DNA from: Dolomedes plantarius
Lineage: Eukaryota > Arthropoda > Arachnida > Araneae > Dolomedidae
Length of the DNA stretch: 64,000 bases
Reading direction: 5' to 3'
NCBI GenBank assembly: GCA_907164885.2
Contig: OU015495.1
Coordinates: 212,026,495-212,090,494 of the forward strand
Made by a program: the position numbers and the translations under genes. This document shows positions 37,862-51,345 of this stretch, piece by piece. Under the pieces are notes generated by a model, which had not been told where the DNA came from, searched no databases, and saw nothing but the letters and a program-made list of their open reading frames with translations. Each line of letters opens with the position of its first letter. Positions within the stretch are counted from its first letter, which is position 1.

Positions 37862-40800
37862 ATGTACACAACACAAACATACATACTAAAGAGGTAAACA
37901 ACGATAAGAAATCCTAGATTAATGACCCGCGGTAGTTTCGTTAGACGTTACTACCTAATTTCTTTTCTTTTTGTGTGAGTCTCAGTAACAATCCGGTTGT
38001 TCATTTTCCCTTTATTCTCTATAATATTCATATTAAAAGCTCAGTTTCATGCAGAAAATAGTTTGATAATAGACTACAGATTGATAAAAGACTACAGTTG
38101 TATTAAATTTAATAACGAAAATTAAACTGTAACTGATAACCAACTTCCAGTTCCAGATTACACGTTAATACGTGAACCAGGGAGAACAAGAAACGATCTT
38201 CTAACAAATTTTACGCCATGAATTTTTTCTGAATTTTCTAGAAATTTTAAAGAAACATGCATCATGACAGGAATAAAAGGCTTTTTACAGAATTTAAAGC
38301 CCGAGGTAACCAAGTGGTAGCACGCTGGACATCGGACTGTGGTCCTTGACTCGAATCTGGACGAATCCATTAAATATCTTTATGTCTAGGCCGGATATGG
38401 GCAAATTAAATCTGTAGAACGGAAGTTCTTCTATGAAATCACACAGGGTGGGAGAAGGTATGAGCACATCAGATATCTCCCTGGGGATGCTCTGTCTAAA
38501 TTGTCATGGCGACCTATTCACCGTCAGGAATTCAATACCAGAAGGCCTTAGTTGCTATGTCGATGAATTGGAAATTGGTCTTGTTAATTGGAAATTGGCA
38601 ATAAAAATGGCTAATTTTTAAACCATATATTTTCCGCGCTAATTATTATGGTGTCAAACATTTTGTTGTTAAATCCTATGCTTTTAAAACAAAATAGCGA
38701 TTTTGATTACGTGTGGGTTCTGGTATATTGAGTCCTGCACAACATTCATATGTAACAAGAAAAGAGAAATCTAGTCATATTATGACTATCTCATTGTCAG
38801 TAACGTCTTTAGGCGGTTTTACTGTTAAGATATAAGAAGAAAAATATGAAATTCATTTCTATTTATTTTGAATTTATAATAAGCAGTTTTAAAATCCCTA
38901 TGTTTTTATTTCTTTCTTTTATTTTCATTTCAAGAATTATTCATAAATATATCGATATTGTTATCAATTGCGTATTATACCATGAAATTGCGTGAAATCG
39001 TTAATTGAATTCTTGAACTCTATTATCAATATTCAATAATTCTCCATAACTTATCTTTTAGAAAGCAATCGTTACTTATATGTAATTCATATTTCAAAGT
39101 TAACTATATTATATCTTTTTTCCCCGATACTAACTATTTTAAATATACTTGACATTGCAGAAACAGTTATAAATTATCTTTAATGAATTATGCTAAGTAC
39201 CTCATCATTTATTCTCTGAATCCTGAGCTTAAACACAAGTAATTTCAAAAATAACTATTCAGGAAAATAAATCTATATTATTGGAGAATAAATCCTATTT
39301 AGTTATTTGAACTTTTAAATTAAAAATTCAATACATTAATTTTCCTGTAATATTTACTGACCCTTATATTAACTGAAAGAGAACTGCATTTCCATGATCA
39401 ACTTACAATGGCTCTTTACTTTGCTTATCATCGTAACACAAATAGAATTTCAATAGCAATCAATGGTTTATAAGGAACTTCAATTATCTAATTTGTTAGA
39501 TTACTAAAATAGCAAAGTAAACAAGAAGGATCAATTAGTTTTTATAGCATTACTCATCATCATAATAATGTATGTACTAGATTAATTACTGGATCTCTTT
39601 TCTGATGATAAGAGTGAAAATTTTGTAAAATATAACGTAATTATAATATTGTTGACTCACGATGTATTTGGTTGCTTCAGATAATCTGAACTATAAATAT
39701 TCCAGCAGACTAAGTAATTATTCTTAATATATATTCACGATAAGGAACTAATGAAAATCATTTTACTTGATAAATCCTTGATCTCAATTAATTCTCAATG
39801 TTAAAAATATTCATTAATGCTAATATTACCCAAAATTTTACTTCAGGTTTTTCATTCACCTTTACCCGATCTCTATTACGGTATAACGCTTCTTTAATAT
39901 CAAAATACTTACAAATTACGTAAGTCAGTTTACTTAAACTTATAACTGAATACTTATAACTTTATACTTATAACTTAATACTTATAACTGAAGTAAGTCC
40001 CCAACCCAACCCTCCCAAAAACAACCTATTTTTTTAAAGAACTGTCAATTTTTTTAATTTAAAAGATTTTTGAAAAAGTTAAATCAATCTCACGTTCTAT
40101 AGAAACTCCCCCTTCTTTACAAGATTAATTAACTTAAATGTCTGCTATAAAAATATTTAAGATTTGATCAAAAAATATATATTTATGCTAGAAAAAAACC
40201 CTTTGTATTTTGAGCATCACAGTAATCTTCACCCTCTTTGACATCAAATATCTGGAATCATTAATAAGTGTCTCACGGTAAGAATGTCAAAAATCTTTTA
40301 ACAATATCATGCATATTCCTACGACATATAATCTTTGACATTTTACCTCTAATAACAATATAAATTTCTAAGAAATGTATCGATTACTTTAAAAGTCGAA
40401 CTCAGATGTCTTTCATATTTCAAACATCAACGAAACCAAAAAAAAGTATGAAAGACAAATATGAAAACACCCCAGACAGCATAATTAAAATAGCTTTGAG
40501 AGACTGGTGTATTTTTAATTTTCTGTCTTCCATCAGAGGGCTATTCAGTTTAAATTCTAAATTGTTTGCTTACCCAAATTCATTTCAGATGACTTAATTG
40601 TCATTTCCTACAGTGAACGAATGGGGTTTACGATGTGATATTCTCTAATGTACCATACTGGTCAGAAGAGTGGTCCGACATCAACAGGCATGGATTCTGC
40701 CCCTGTACCTGACAGATGGAGAGTACCAAGATGACTAGATAATTCGAAAGAACATGGATGAATTGTTATTAGACTTTTAAAAAATACTGTATCTCATAAA

Positions 40801-41451
40801 GCTAAATCATTATGTGAATATTTGTGGCTGTTCACATGCGCGTTTTAACAATAAAAAAATTCAGTTGGAGTGATGATTACTTCTTTCATTACACCCAACT
40901 AAATAATTTGGATTTATTAGTTGAGTACATTTTACAATTAACATAGTCAAAAACTTACATTATGACCTAGTTACGAGCATTCATCAATGATATATACATG
41001 TAATACATCCATTACATTCTTCCTTAAAATGGATCCTGAAAAGGAAAACTAGCTCATATTTACTTGGCTGGAGCTAGACTCAGCCTGAAAGGAACAAAAT
41101 GAAATTTAGAAGCAGTCGTGTCGAATAGTTTTATTGGAGCGATAAAAATTACGTCCATTTCAGACGACACCTCGGAACGAAGACACCACCTTTCAACCTA
41201 AAGCGCGAGATGCGAAGAAACATGCGTCTGTTATTTTGAATGGTCAGCAAAAAATCGGGGCCCGCGATGCGAACCCACGCCTTTCTCCAGACATATACAC
41301 GTGTGGAAATGCAAGGCATGCGATTTTATGGGAAGTTCTGTTGCTATGGGTTTTTAAGCGATAAAGTAATGTTACTGGGGATTGGATTTAGGAAAGGGAA
41401 TTTAAATGATAGAATAGAGGGCTTAATATTTAATTTATTACACACACACAC

Positions 41452-41456
<5 letters not shown>
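37862..41456. other. AT-rich sequence without genes; one tRNA-like patch
   Basis: Apart from the tRNA-like patch at 38298 and a short ACTTATAACT reiteration at 39938-39990, no structure was recognised. Slightly GC-richer patches at 38440-38560, 40630-40740 and 41150-41290 have no identity I can assign. Confidence 0.4.
38298..38372 (+). ncRNA. tRNA-derived SINE head or tRNA relic
   Basis: GGTAACCAAGTGGTAGCACG resembles a Pol III A box and D arm; about 35 bp on, TTGACTCGAATCTGGAC resembles a B box and T arm. The order and spacing suit a tRNA-derived promoter, but the acceptor stem does not close. A functional tRNA is unlikely. Confidence 0.45.
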
Positions 41457-41540
<84 letters not shown>

Positions 41541-41545
41541 GTATA
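41457..41545. repeat. (TA)n microsatellite with (CA)n lead
   Basis: CACACACACA followed by TA dinucleotides, one ACAT interruption. Confidence 0.95.
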
Positions 41546-42409
41546 CTGGGTAATCATATATAATGAGTACCCAGTATTCTTGAAATTGTGCATGTATTTA
41601 ACTATTGATTTGCAAGTGACTGCCTAATCGCCAAAAATTTGACCAGAGGAACTAAGTTTTGGTACAATGTGTTTTTTAAAGCTCAATTTAAAGCTGTTTA
41701 GCCTATTTCAGTGTCTGACCTGAGTTATAACAGCGTTTAACAGTTTCAAGAGAGAACCAATTTAAGTTTAGGAACTGAAAAAAAAATTAAAACTTGTCTA
41801 CTAGAGACAATATACTTTAAAGTCCTGCTGTAGCTAATAAAAAACGTTGGTACTCAAATATACAACAAATCTGTACATGTTTGACTGGCGTTTTATATTT
41901 CTATATTGATCTGATATTCATCTCTCGATTTTAAATGAAGCTCTTTTATCAGCATTCTTGCAAAAACAATTTTAAATTAAAACGTGAGGCGTTAACTTGA
42001 AGCTTCTGGAAAACTACATCAAACATTCTAGCTTCCGTTCTCATTGAAATCTAAAAACTCCCTTGACAACCGTGAAGTTGTTAAGTCCCCAACAGCTATT
42101 AGTTTTGAACAGAGGTAAGTTTAACGAAATAAAATATTTCTGCTTTTCAAAAAATAAAACTCCCCAAAAAGGAACTACATCTCCAAATATATGCAGCTTA
42201 TTTTTTTAGTATGAAAAGTGAGTCCAAGAAATGTGATCAGTGAGAGAAAGGCTAAAATGTTGACAATGTTTTTTGATTATGGCAGACACTTAACCTGATC
42301 ACATTCGGCCGTATATACTGTGAATTTTAATTGCTATTTTAACATGGAAAATTTGAAAGAATATCAAAGAAACAAACATTAAATAAAAGTATGGACAATA
42401 CGTTAAATG

Positions 42410-42410
<1 letters not shown>
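41546..42410. other. AT-rich sequence, no gene seen
   Basis: No motifs or repeats recognised. Confidence 0.45.

Positions 42411-42493
<83 letters not shown>
42411..42493. repeat. (TA)n microsatellite
   Basis: TA dinucleotides ending exactly where the large Helitron begins with TC. Confidence 0.95.
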
Positions 42494-42496
<3 letters not shown>

Positions 42497-43126
42497 AATA
42501 TATAAAAATGAATGTTTGTATCTCTGTAATTGTATAGAAATCCACAGTTTAGGAGCAACGATCGTGAAATTTTACATACAGACGTCTTTAAAAACAGCCG
42601 AGGGTCTGAAGAACTTCAAAAATCGAAATTAATTACCGTTGATTTTTAATTAATAAAAAACCAACAATTTGTAAGCTGTTACACTTTGTGGAATCACCCC
42701 TCTAAATATGGCGTCCACGTTAGGGTTAGCGGGCGAACAGCTAGCGAAAAGATAAAAATAAATAAAATCAAAAAGTTTCAAGTTATATATTAAACCAGAA
42801 TAATAAATGAAAATAATAATCTTTCAAGTCAGATTTTATACTCTAAAATAAATCGGATCCAACGGCATATTGACACTCTCACACGCGATGGAAAATTCGA
42901 ATCAACCACGCTAAGTGTCACTATCTTTTTTAATCGCTACTGCAATCCCCTAGCTTATGTCTTTATGTCTATTGAAGAGTTAAAGACAATGCTTCTATCC
43001 TGCTAACTTATTTCTCACTTAAAACTCCTCTTACTCCATAAATGTATGTATATTCACCAACCCATAGCAATTTTCCAAAAAACTCATTGCGTATATTTTT
43101 TACTTTACTCACCAATTTTGTGTATA

Positions 43127-43200
43127 ATCGTGGCGTAGTCGTTAAAACGCTTCGTTTGGTACTCCGTAAGACTCGGGTTCGAGTACGAGATCGTGCAAAT
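43127..43200 (+). ncRNA. tRNA-like Pol III promoter (SINE head or tRNA relic)
   Basis: GTGGCGTAGTCGTTAAAACG fits an A box and D arm; CTCGGGTTCGAGTACGAG fits a B box with a 4-bp T-arm stem. A full acceptor stem is not evident. It lies inside the large Helitron. It may have been carried there as captured host DNA. Confidence 0.5.
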
Positions 43201-43865
43201 TTTGCTAAACCTGTATTTTCAGCTTTTTTATGAAGGCTTTTTTATTTCAACTTTTATTTTATTATTTTTTTAATTATTATCTTTATTTTATTTTATCATT
43301 TTTTAAATTATTATTTTTATTTTATTTTATTATTTTTAAAAATTATTTTTATTTATTTTTTTTTCAGCTTTTTTATGATGAAAGACCGAATATAGCTAAA
43401 ATCTGAGGAGTTTATTATACATTTATATATTTTTAATTGGTTTTCATATTATTAATTTGTATAACATTTCGTATGCTTTTTTTTCTATGTTATTTATACT
43501 GTGTTTAGTTTTTTAATGGATTTTGGTAGGTTTATTATAAATTTATATATTTTATGCTTTACTTTCCAGGATTTTTTGCTCCACTGATAAAGGTTAAATC
43601 TTTTCTATGTTATTTATACTGTGTTTAGTTTTAAAATTGATTTTGATTAACAAACATTCATCAATAATTTATTTCTGGGCATTGTATAGCTAACAATTAG
43701 GATAACTAACAATTTTTGAAGGATGCGATTTTCGATTCACAGATGTGCAATAGATGGCGCCACTATTTTAAACTTTTAGTATTCTATAAACCAACACGTC
43801 CTAAACGTGTTCCTAAACGAACGGTACATTCAAATTAAATACAATGTCACTGTATGCAATTAATG

Positions 43866-43972
<107 letters not shown>

Positions 43973-44305
43973 AATACGACGATCAATGTATACGATGGAT
44001 GTAAAAAAAACAAAAAAATATATTAATAAAAAATCGTAAGGGATATTTTTATAGACAAAATAATGTAGAAGAAAATATTCAAATTAAATCTCATAGGACA
44101 TACTAAAGAATATAGTACAGTTAATGTAGTACAATTTGAGGAACATATCTTTTACATTATTTTAATATTTTTTTTAATAATGTCCAACCGTCTGCTGCAT
44201 TAGCAAGAAAAAAAGTATTTTTTTGCCTATTTCGTTGTTATGTGAAGATAAATTTATTTAAAGTAACAGAAAAAGAAATCACGTGATCAGCGTTTAATAA
44301 ATTAA

Positions 44306-45752
44306 CCTTTTACATGCCAATGTTTCTTTTTTGGAACACCATGTTTAATATTTTTTAAAAAATAAACTGTGATATCTGTCAGTTTGAAAAAATTACCGTA
44401 TATTATAGAAGGCATGATTGATTTTTTGACTTTTTTTTTTCAAATATGAATATTTTAGCGTAGAAAAATTTCTAAAAAGTCAGCTTTTTTCACAATTTTT
44501 ACAGTACGTAAGAAAAAAATTCTATAAAATTCCTAAAAATTCAAATCCACCCAAAAATTTCCCCATCGTACTTGCAAAGGACAAGTTTAACGAGTTAATA
44601 AAATAAATTAAAATAATAACAAGAAATATTTCCTCAAGACTGCGTAAAATGCAATGTTCCAAAAAAGGAACATTGGCATGTAACGATATACAAAAGCAGT
44701 GATATCACACGTGATCAGTGATTCTGCCGTCAATCAGTGATTCTGCCGTCTGATTACTTAGAAAATTCAGCCGAACTTACAAAGCTGTATGCCCTACAAA
44801 AAGGAGACTCTTTAGGCGTCGACGCAAATGACATTCGGCAGTTTCTTGGATTACTGTTGTTTAGTGGCTACCACTCAGTACCTGATGAAAATACATATTG
44901 GAGCTCTCAGGAAGATTTGCATATCCTAATTGTTAACCCAGAAATAAATTTCGGATGTTAAAAAAGTATTTCCACATTGTTGATAATAGTAAATTGGAAC
45001 CAGGCGATAAATTAGGGAAAATTTCTCCCTTTTATAAAGAGGTTGGAAAAAATTTTCGTCAATTTGGATTTTTTTCATGAAAATATGAGTATCGATGAAT
45101 CCATGGTTCCGTGTTATGGACATCGTTCGGCTAAGGTGTTCATACGTGGAAAGCCAATTCGCTTTGGTTTCAAAGTTTGGATGATCTGCTCAGCAAATGG
45201 TTATCCTTATGCTATGTCTATCTACGGTGGAAAAAGTTCGAAAAATGAAAATTTGCCACTTGGATCAAAAGTCGTCTCCGAACTATTATCTATTATTGAC
45301 AATCCAGAGAAACGCAAAATATTTTTCGATAACTTTTTTTACATCGTACAGTCTGCTGACAGATTTATCTAACAAAGGCTTTAAGGCAATCGGCACAGTG
45401 CGAGATTCCAGAACGGGACAATGTTCTCTTAAAACAGCAAAAGAAATATCGAAATTTCAACGTGGAGAGTTTGATTACCGATGCGATAGAGAAGTTTATA
45501 TGTGCCATTGGAACGGTAGTTTTGGTGTAACTATTACATCAAATTTTATCACTCACGAACCATTAGGAAGAGCAAAAAGATATGTCCGAGCTAAAATAAA
45601 AGTTGATTTTCCTTAACCTTACATTATAAAATTATATAATAAAGGAATGAGTGGAGTACACCTGTTGGACCGACTTCCTGGAAGTTATCGACCAAAGTTA
45701 CGCAGCAAAATATGGTACTTTATTCCTTGATCATAGTGTGGCATGTAAAAGG
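44306..45752 (+). mobile_element. piggyBac-like element, 1447 bp
   Basis: Perfect 14-bp terminal repeats: CCTTTTACATGCCA at 44306-44319 and TGGCATGTAAAAGG at 45739-45752. TTAA is duplicated at 44302-44305 and 45753-45756. Full-size piggyBac elements are about 2.4 kb, so roughly 1 kb is missing, mainly the N-terminal transposase region. Confidence 0.96.
44737..45721 (+). pseudogene. piggyBac transposase relic, third catalytic Asp replaced by His
   Basis: Coding pieces in order: TKLYALQKGD...FLGLLLFSGYHSVP (44737-44961), RMLKKYFHIVDN...DKLGKISPFY (from about 44950 in another phase), SIDESMV with the first catalytic Asp (45094-45096), FFDNFF with the second (45328-45330), then a stretch to a TAA at 45614-45616, and YNKGMSGV followed by LLDRL. 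The residue after MSGV, Asp in active enzymes of this family, is His (CAC, 45659-45661). Breaks: a phase change near 44945, a phase change at a T7 run (45334-45340), and the in-phase TAA. The N-terminal part is missing. Non-functional. Confidence 0.93.
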
Positions 45753-46104
45753 TTAAATTCTAAAAATTAATCTTTAAAAATTCACCAAAAATCATAAAAT
45801 GGAGGTAAAGATTCGAAAAAGATTTCGTATTAAAGGAATTTTTATGATATTTTTCATGATATAAATTTTATAACCCTCAAATTATTATTATTTTAAATGC
45901 AAACTTAAAAAAAGTTACTAAAACAACTCAAAAATTTAATTTTAAAAAAATCTAAGAATTTTTCAAAAATCTTTCTTAGTGCACTCCTACACTATAAGAA
46001 GAATCTCCATGCAAAATTTCAGCCCTTTTATTTCCCGCGGTTTGGTCTGTACGTTGTATGTCTGTCAGTCAATTAGTCAGTCAGTCAGTTAGTTACGAAA
46101 CTGT

Positions 46105-46110
<6 letters not shown>

Positions 46111-46135
<25 letters not shown>

Positions 46136-47395
46136 ACTATCTTTATATCGTAACGTTAACTTCATGCGCACGCATTATTTTCCTATGCTTTTTTTATCTT
46201 TATTATAGCGTAATTTTCATATGATTTTAAACGACAATAATTTTTAACTGGCATTCAATTCGCTGTTAAAACTTTATATTTACACCCTATTTAAAAGAAG
46301 TAGGGTGTAAATTTTTCAAAGAGGATGTTTCAAGACCCAACTTCAAAGAAGTAGGGTGTAAATTGTAGGGTAGAAAGTTGGTAAAATCAAAATTTTGTGC
46401 AATGTATTTAATTTCTCGATTAAAAGTAGTTTTTTTCCAAAAATTTAATTTATTTCGCTTGAAAAGCTAAATATTTTATGCACGCGGTTTATATTATTAT
46501 TACTATCTTTATATCATAAAGTTAACTTCATACGCGAGCATTATTTTCATATGCTTTTTTTATTATTATCTTTATAATAGCTTTATTTTCATATGCTTTT
46601 AAACAACTATCGTTTTTATTCATATTATGTTGGTTTTTTATTAATTAAAAATTAAGGGTAATTAATTTCGATTCCGGAAGTTCTTATCGTCTTTATTTTC
46701 ATATGCTTTTTCATTTACGAATTATTCAAATGTTGGTTGAAAAACTTATGTAATTTATACATTTGCGTGAGTTTAATTATTGTAATTAATAAATTTATAT
46801 TTCTGGAGAGGATGTTTCAGGTATTAGTGGTACTATGATGAAAGGCTGAATCTACCAAAATTCTGAGGAGTTTATTATGGAGAGAAAAGGAATTTAATAT
46901 GTAGAGGATGTTTATAGGAGTTTAATGTGGAGAGGAGTTGAATGGTTTGCAGCCCTCAATCAAACACTTCATTTTTTAAGAGGCAACGCTAGAGTCATAT
47001 CATGGTTCTATTGGAAATTTCAGCTAAACCTGTAATTTCAGCTTCTTTTTATGCCCAAATGATAAAAGGCTAAATCTAGCTGAATTCTGAGGAGTTTATT
47101 ATAATTTTATATAGTTTTTTTTGGGTTTTCATTTTATTCATGTGTATAAGATTTCACATGTTTTTATCTATGTTATTTAATACGTGTTTAGTTTTAAATT
47201 AATTTTGGTTTGCAAACATTAGACAATTTGACATTTTTACTTTTCAGATTTTAGTGCTTCAATGATGAAAGGCTGAAATTCCTGAATTCTGAGATGTGTA
47301 TAACATTTCACATATACTTTTTCTATGTTATTTATACTGTGTTGATTTTGGTTAACAGATATTGTTAAAATCCCGGGCAATGCCGGGTACTTCAG
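46111..47395. other. 3' part of the large Helitron, non-coding
   Basis: Holds a small direct repeat of AAGAAGTAGGGTGTAAATT (46296-46362) and repeated CTGAGGAGTTTATTAT and TTTCTATGTTATTTATACTG blocks also found at 43400-43660. No coding frame. Confidence 0.5.
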
Positions 47396-47399
47396 CTAG

Positions 47400-48654
47400 T
47401 ATATATATATGATTGTACCTAAATTAAATAAACTATGGTGTCACCTAGAATTAAATATTGGACGTATATATATATTTAGCGTATTTATTATTACGAACAT
47501 CACTCTCTTTGTACAAGGTTTATTGGACTAGGAAAAAATAATTAGTATAGGGGAAAATCATTAATCTTGTCTTTTAGCATTTACGGATAACGTTGTTTAA
47601 ATATAGGTTGAATAGAGCCTTTTTATTAGAATTTGTTATAACTACTAAATAGAATACATATCCTTAAACGCTATTTAAATACGGCCTGGTAAAAAGCAAG
47701 GAGCCAAACTCCAAACTAACTCCAAACTAACTAAATAGTTTGATACTAGTCATAATATACTGCATAAGACAAAGAATGACATTTTTAATTTTACCAAATT
47801 TATTCGCGAAATTAAACAAAGAATTCGGATGTATCTGTCAGTGATCTAAACTTTCTATCACAGAATAAGCAGAAAATATATAATGGTTATCGCTAGAGAC
47901 TTGACAAATCGATCCTCCTTAGAAATAGTTAATCCCGATATATTGTCCTGAACAGAACAATACAGCCCGCGTCACTACTTTCGAGACCTGATTAAAAACC
48001 GGATCAAATTTGCAACTTTTAGCAATGGGGCTTCAGTTACTTCATTTACATAAACATCTTGGATAAGGTCTGATCAATTCTTTCCTCATTCTAAGATTTT
48101 CGTGCATTTTGTCTCAGTTCTCCTCTTCATAGTTTAACAAAAGCAGATGTTCTTGGAAACTGATTTGAGTTTTTTTTTAAAGCGGAATTTAAATTAAGCT
48201 TGCGGTTTCTGGAAGTATATAATAGGATACTTTCAGAGTGTGAGACAATTTTGCGTTTTCTAGTAAAAGTTTTTCGGAATAGAAATTTATTTCGTATAAA
48301 AGGCGATCAGCTGCAGATTCTTACCAATTTTACATTCTTGATATAATTAAGAGTTCTGCAATCAAATTTCAAATTATTCTTTTAATCAGGATTTTAACCC
48401 ACGATAATATAATCGTTTAGGGAAATGATAGCCCAAAGTGTCATAATTACTTAAAGTGTCAATTTAGCCTAAAGTGTTATAAATGTTTGCTGAATTTATA
48501 TAAAGTATGTTTTTCCACATTGACTGAAATATCGGTAATATTCCGCATGATATTCAAAGTCGTTAGTTAGTACTGATATATACACAAATTTCAGTTGTCT
48601 CTCTATCAACAGCGTATTGAAAGATGACCACGTAATGCTAAAACACCCAACAAA
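47400..48654. other. AT-rich sequence, no gene seen
   Basis: No recognised motifs or repeats. Confidence 0.45.
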
Positions 48655-50456
48655 CAGGGACGGATTTACATATTTTTATGCCCTAGGCCAAAGCACCATT
48701 TTGCGCTCCCTTCCCTCCATTTAAATTTTTGACTTATAACATTAGATTTAATATACAGTAAGAGTGTTTGAAACATATATACTGAATAAACATTTGAATA
48801 ACATATTTTTAATAAAATTTTTCTACATAATTTCTTCTAATTTATCTAAAAATTACAATTAAAATTTTTTCCTTCGTGCTTTTGCCCATTAAAATTCTTC
48901 AATAGTTTCATTGAAGTCAACAGATCTTGTTAAATCTGCTTTAATGCAAAGAAGTGCCAAGGCATTTAGTTTGTTTTGATGCTGCAAAGATATTAAATGA
49001 TCTTTGATTCTTTTTCGTGCAGAAAAAGATCATTCTGCAGAGGCATTTGTGGTAGGTGTGCACACAAACATTCTCAATACGATATCAACATTTGGATACA
49101 CTGTTTGTAATCCTCTTTCACGTAGCCACTTGCAAATTGCTAAGGGACTTTTCGACCCAATGCTGCACTCAGTTATGTGAGATTTTAGATATTGCAGTTA
49201 ATCACATAATGCAGGCTCCAAATCATCTTTAAAAATTGCCTGTAATTTTCTTCCCTCTTCTTCAAGCTCAAGAGAAGTCAGTGACCAAATTTTAGTAATT
49301 CCTTTAAATTTTTCACCGAGCTCTCTATAAGCTTGTGACCTCTTCTCAAGCTCTGATTTGAGTTTGTCCACAATCGTGAAATAGGTATTAACTCTAAAGA
49401 TATCACGTCCGTTTAAATTAACTTCGCCTTCACGTTTTTTGTCAGCTTGTAGTTTTCTGAAAACCTGACGCTTTTCATCATGCTCATAAACTTTCGTTTC
49501 AGAAATATCCAGAGCTTTGTTTTCATATACATCAAATTGTTCTCGGAGTTCTAACAAGAACTTTACGAGTGACTGAAGAACTGTGGCAACTTCTGAAACA
49601 TCTAGTTCTACGTTTTGTACATACTTATTGACTTGGTGAAGTCTAATCAGCCCCGTTCCCCAAAACTGTGCCATGAATACTGTTTCGAGCCTTTGCAACT
49701 TCGTTAGTAAACCTCTAGCTTCTGCTCTTGTTGCTGATTTTTGACATTCGTCACTTTCAAAGTATTTTAGATCTTTTATGACTGTAAACCAATTTTCTTT
49801 TAATGCTCTATAAGCATCATATCTTGCCGACCATCGTGTCGTGGAGAGGCTTTTTGCGGTAAGGGTGCTATTTTTCTTCAATGCTTTCCACCACGCTGTA
49901 GACGACGAGAAAAAATTATAAAGTTCTTGAAGCAAATTAAAAAGCGATGTGGCTTCAATGCAGCAATCTACAGCATGTGTGCCTACTAAATTTAAAGAGT
50001 GTCCTGCACAAGGTATGAAGGATGCAAGAGGAGAAACTTCAAGTATCCTAGCCTGAAGATCTGAGTAAACACGAGCCATATTAGCTGCACTGTCATATGA
50101 TTGACCCCGACATTTCAAGATATCAAGGTGGAGTTCAGTGACAGTCTTAATAACAGCTTCAAACATTTCATGGGCTTTGTGGCCAACGTTAGGTAAAATT
50201 TTATAAATCTCTCAACAGGTTTCCCATTTTTTACATATCGCAAAGCAAACGACAGCTGTTCCACATGCGAGATATCAGGAGTTGAATCTACAACAAGGGA
50301 ATAGTACTTTGATGTTTTAGCTTCATTAGCAATATGCGTTAGAACTTTTTTAGCTAGGAGCTCGATGAACTCATCACAAATAGTAGATGAGAGATAGGAT
50401 GTCTGCCCACTACCTGAAATTTGAAAAGATATTTCAACAACACATTTACCCAACAC
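48655..50456 (-). mobile_element. hAT element relic (ZMYM1-like lineage), 5' end missing
   Basis: The plus-strand left end CAGGGACGGATTTACAT resembles a hAT terminal repeat. The matching right terminus was not found beyond 50456, so the element seems truncated or rearranged at its 5' side. A transposase relic fills the span. Confidence 0.65.
48842..50456 (-). pseudogene. hAT-family transposase relic (DUF4371 / hATC type)
   Basis: Read 5' to 3' on the minus strand. 50456 to about 50170 has YLSSTICDEFIELLAKKV and YYSLVVDSTPDISHVEQLSF, the DUF4371-type RNase H-like core with its DSTPD motif. After a phase change near 50170-50185, 50166 to 49198 is a 322-codon frame with CRGQSYDSAANM, CAGHSLNLVG and SLSTTRWSARYDA, typical of this lineage. 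After a stop at 49198, the hATC dimerisation region continues to about 48842 with YPNVDIVLRMF and RKRIKDHLISLQHQNKLNAL. It contains a TGA (49030-49032) within the usual ASAE-SFS motif. The N-terminal zinc finger is absent. Known role of the family: cut-and-paste transposition. This copy is dead. Confidence 0.88.
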
Positions 50457-51345
50457 TAAAAATCTAAGTTTCTATAATGATTAATCACAATTATTTCTTA
50501 TCTCTCTATTCTAAAAAAAAGTAACTCCCGCTGCAGCGGCAGCGGCTGTCAAAAGCTTGTCACGCTATCTCCTCCGAAACAGCTGGTGGTTTGGAGTCGA
50601 GACCGATACCAATAGATGCAGAAAAATGTGGGGAACAAAGTAAGACACGTCTCCGCGACCATGATGTGAGAGGTGGGAAAAAAAGAGTCCCTATTTGTGT
50701 TTGTCAGTGGAGAAAAGTGAAATCGGACCCGGACGGGTAAAGATGCCCCCGGGTCAAGCTAATAGGACAGTGTTGTGCTAAAGCGTTTAAGGGGAAACTA
50801 TTACGTGTTACATAAAACTTTTCAATTTTTCTATGCATCTTTAAAGGCAGTAATCATTTATGAATGACCACGCTGTCAAAATATACGAAACAACAATCTT
50901 AATTATAGCCATAAATAAATAGAAAATATTAAGCATTGTTCAGAGGATATCGTTCTTTCTCAGTGTTGTGTAAACTGCTCTTAGTATTGTTAATCATCAA
51001 CAATGCTAATTACCATAAAGATTTTTACAACAGATCTGCTACGCAACAAAGGTTTTTTACAGTCGCCATTTTAAACCTAATACTTATGTGTGAAAGTTTA
51101 AGCGCTTGAAAGCTTATCGTAATTGCTTTTATTTTAATTTGAGAATTCTTTGAAATTTTCTTATATCTCTTGACATCGAGATCTTTTTATTGTTCTTTGT
51201 TGAAGTATCTATCATTGGACAAGTTCGTTCTTATCGTGTCTGCCGTGTTCTTGTTCGCAACGTCGGACGTCTACTGCATTTTTTATCAGGCTTTTGTATT
51301 TACCAATTTTACGCTTTTATTGAAAAGAAAAAAATAAAGGGGAAA
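50457..51345. other. Upstream region of the candidate host gene
   Basis: Includes a GC-rich CCGCTGCAGCGGCAGCGGCTG patch at 50528-50548 and an AT-rich segment running into the gene. No TATA or initiator could be placed with confidence. In-phase codons extend back to 51190 but the first good AUG context is at 51346. Confidence 0.35.

Noticed and set aside
42720..42760. A second Helitron 3' end (GAACAGCTAG at about 42745)
   Set aside because: CTAG is followed by C, not T, and no clear hairpin precedes it.
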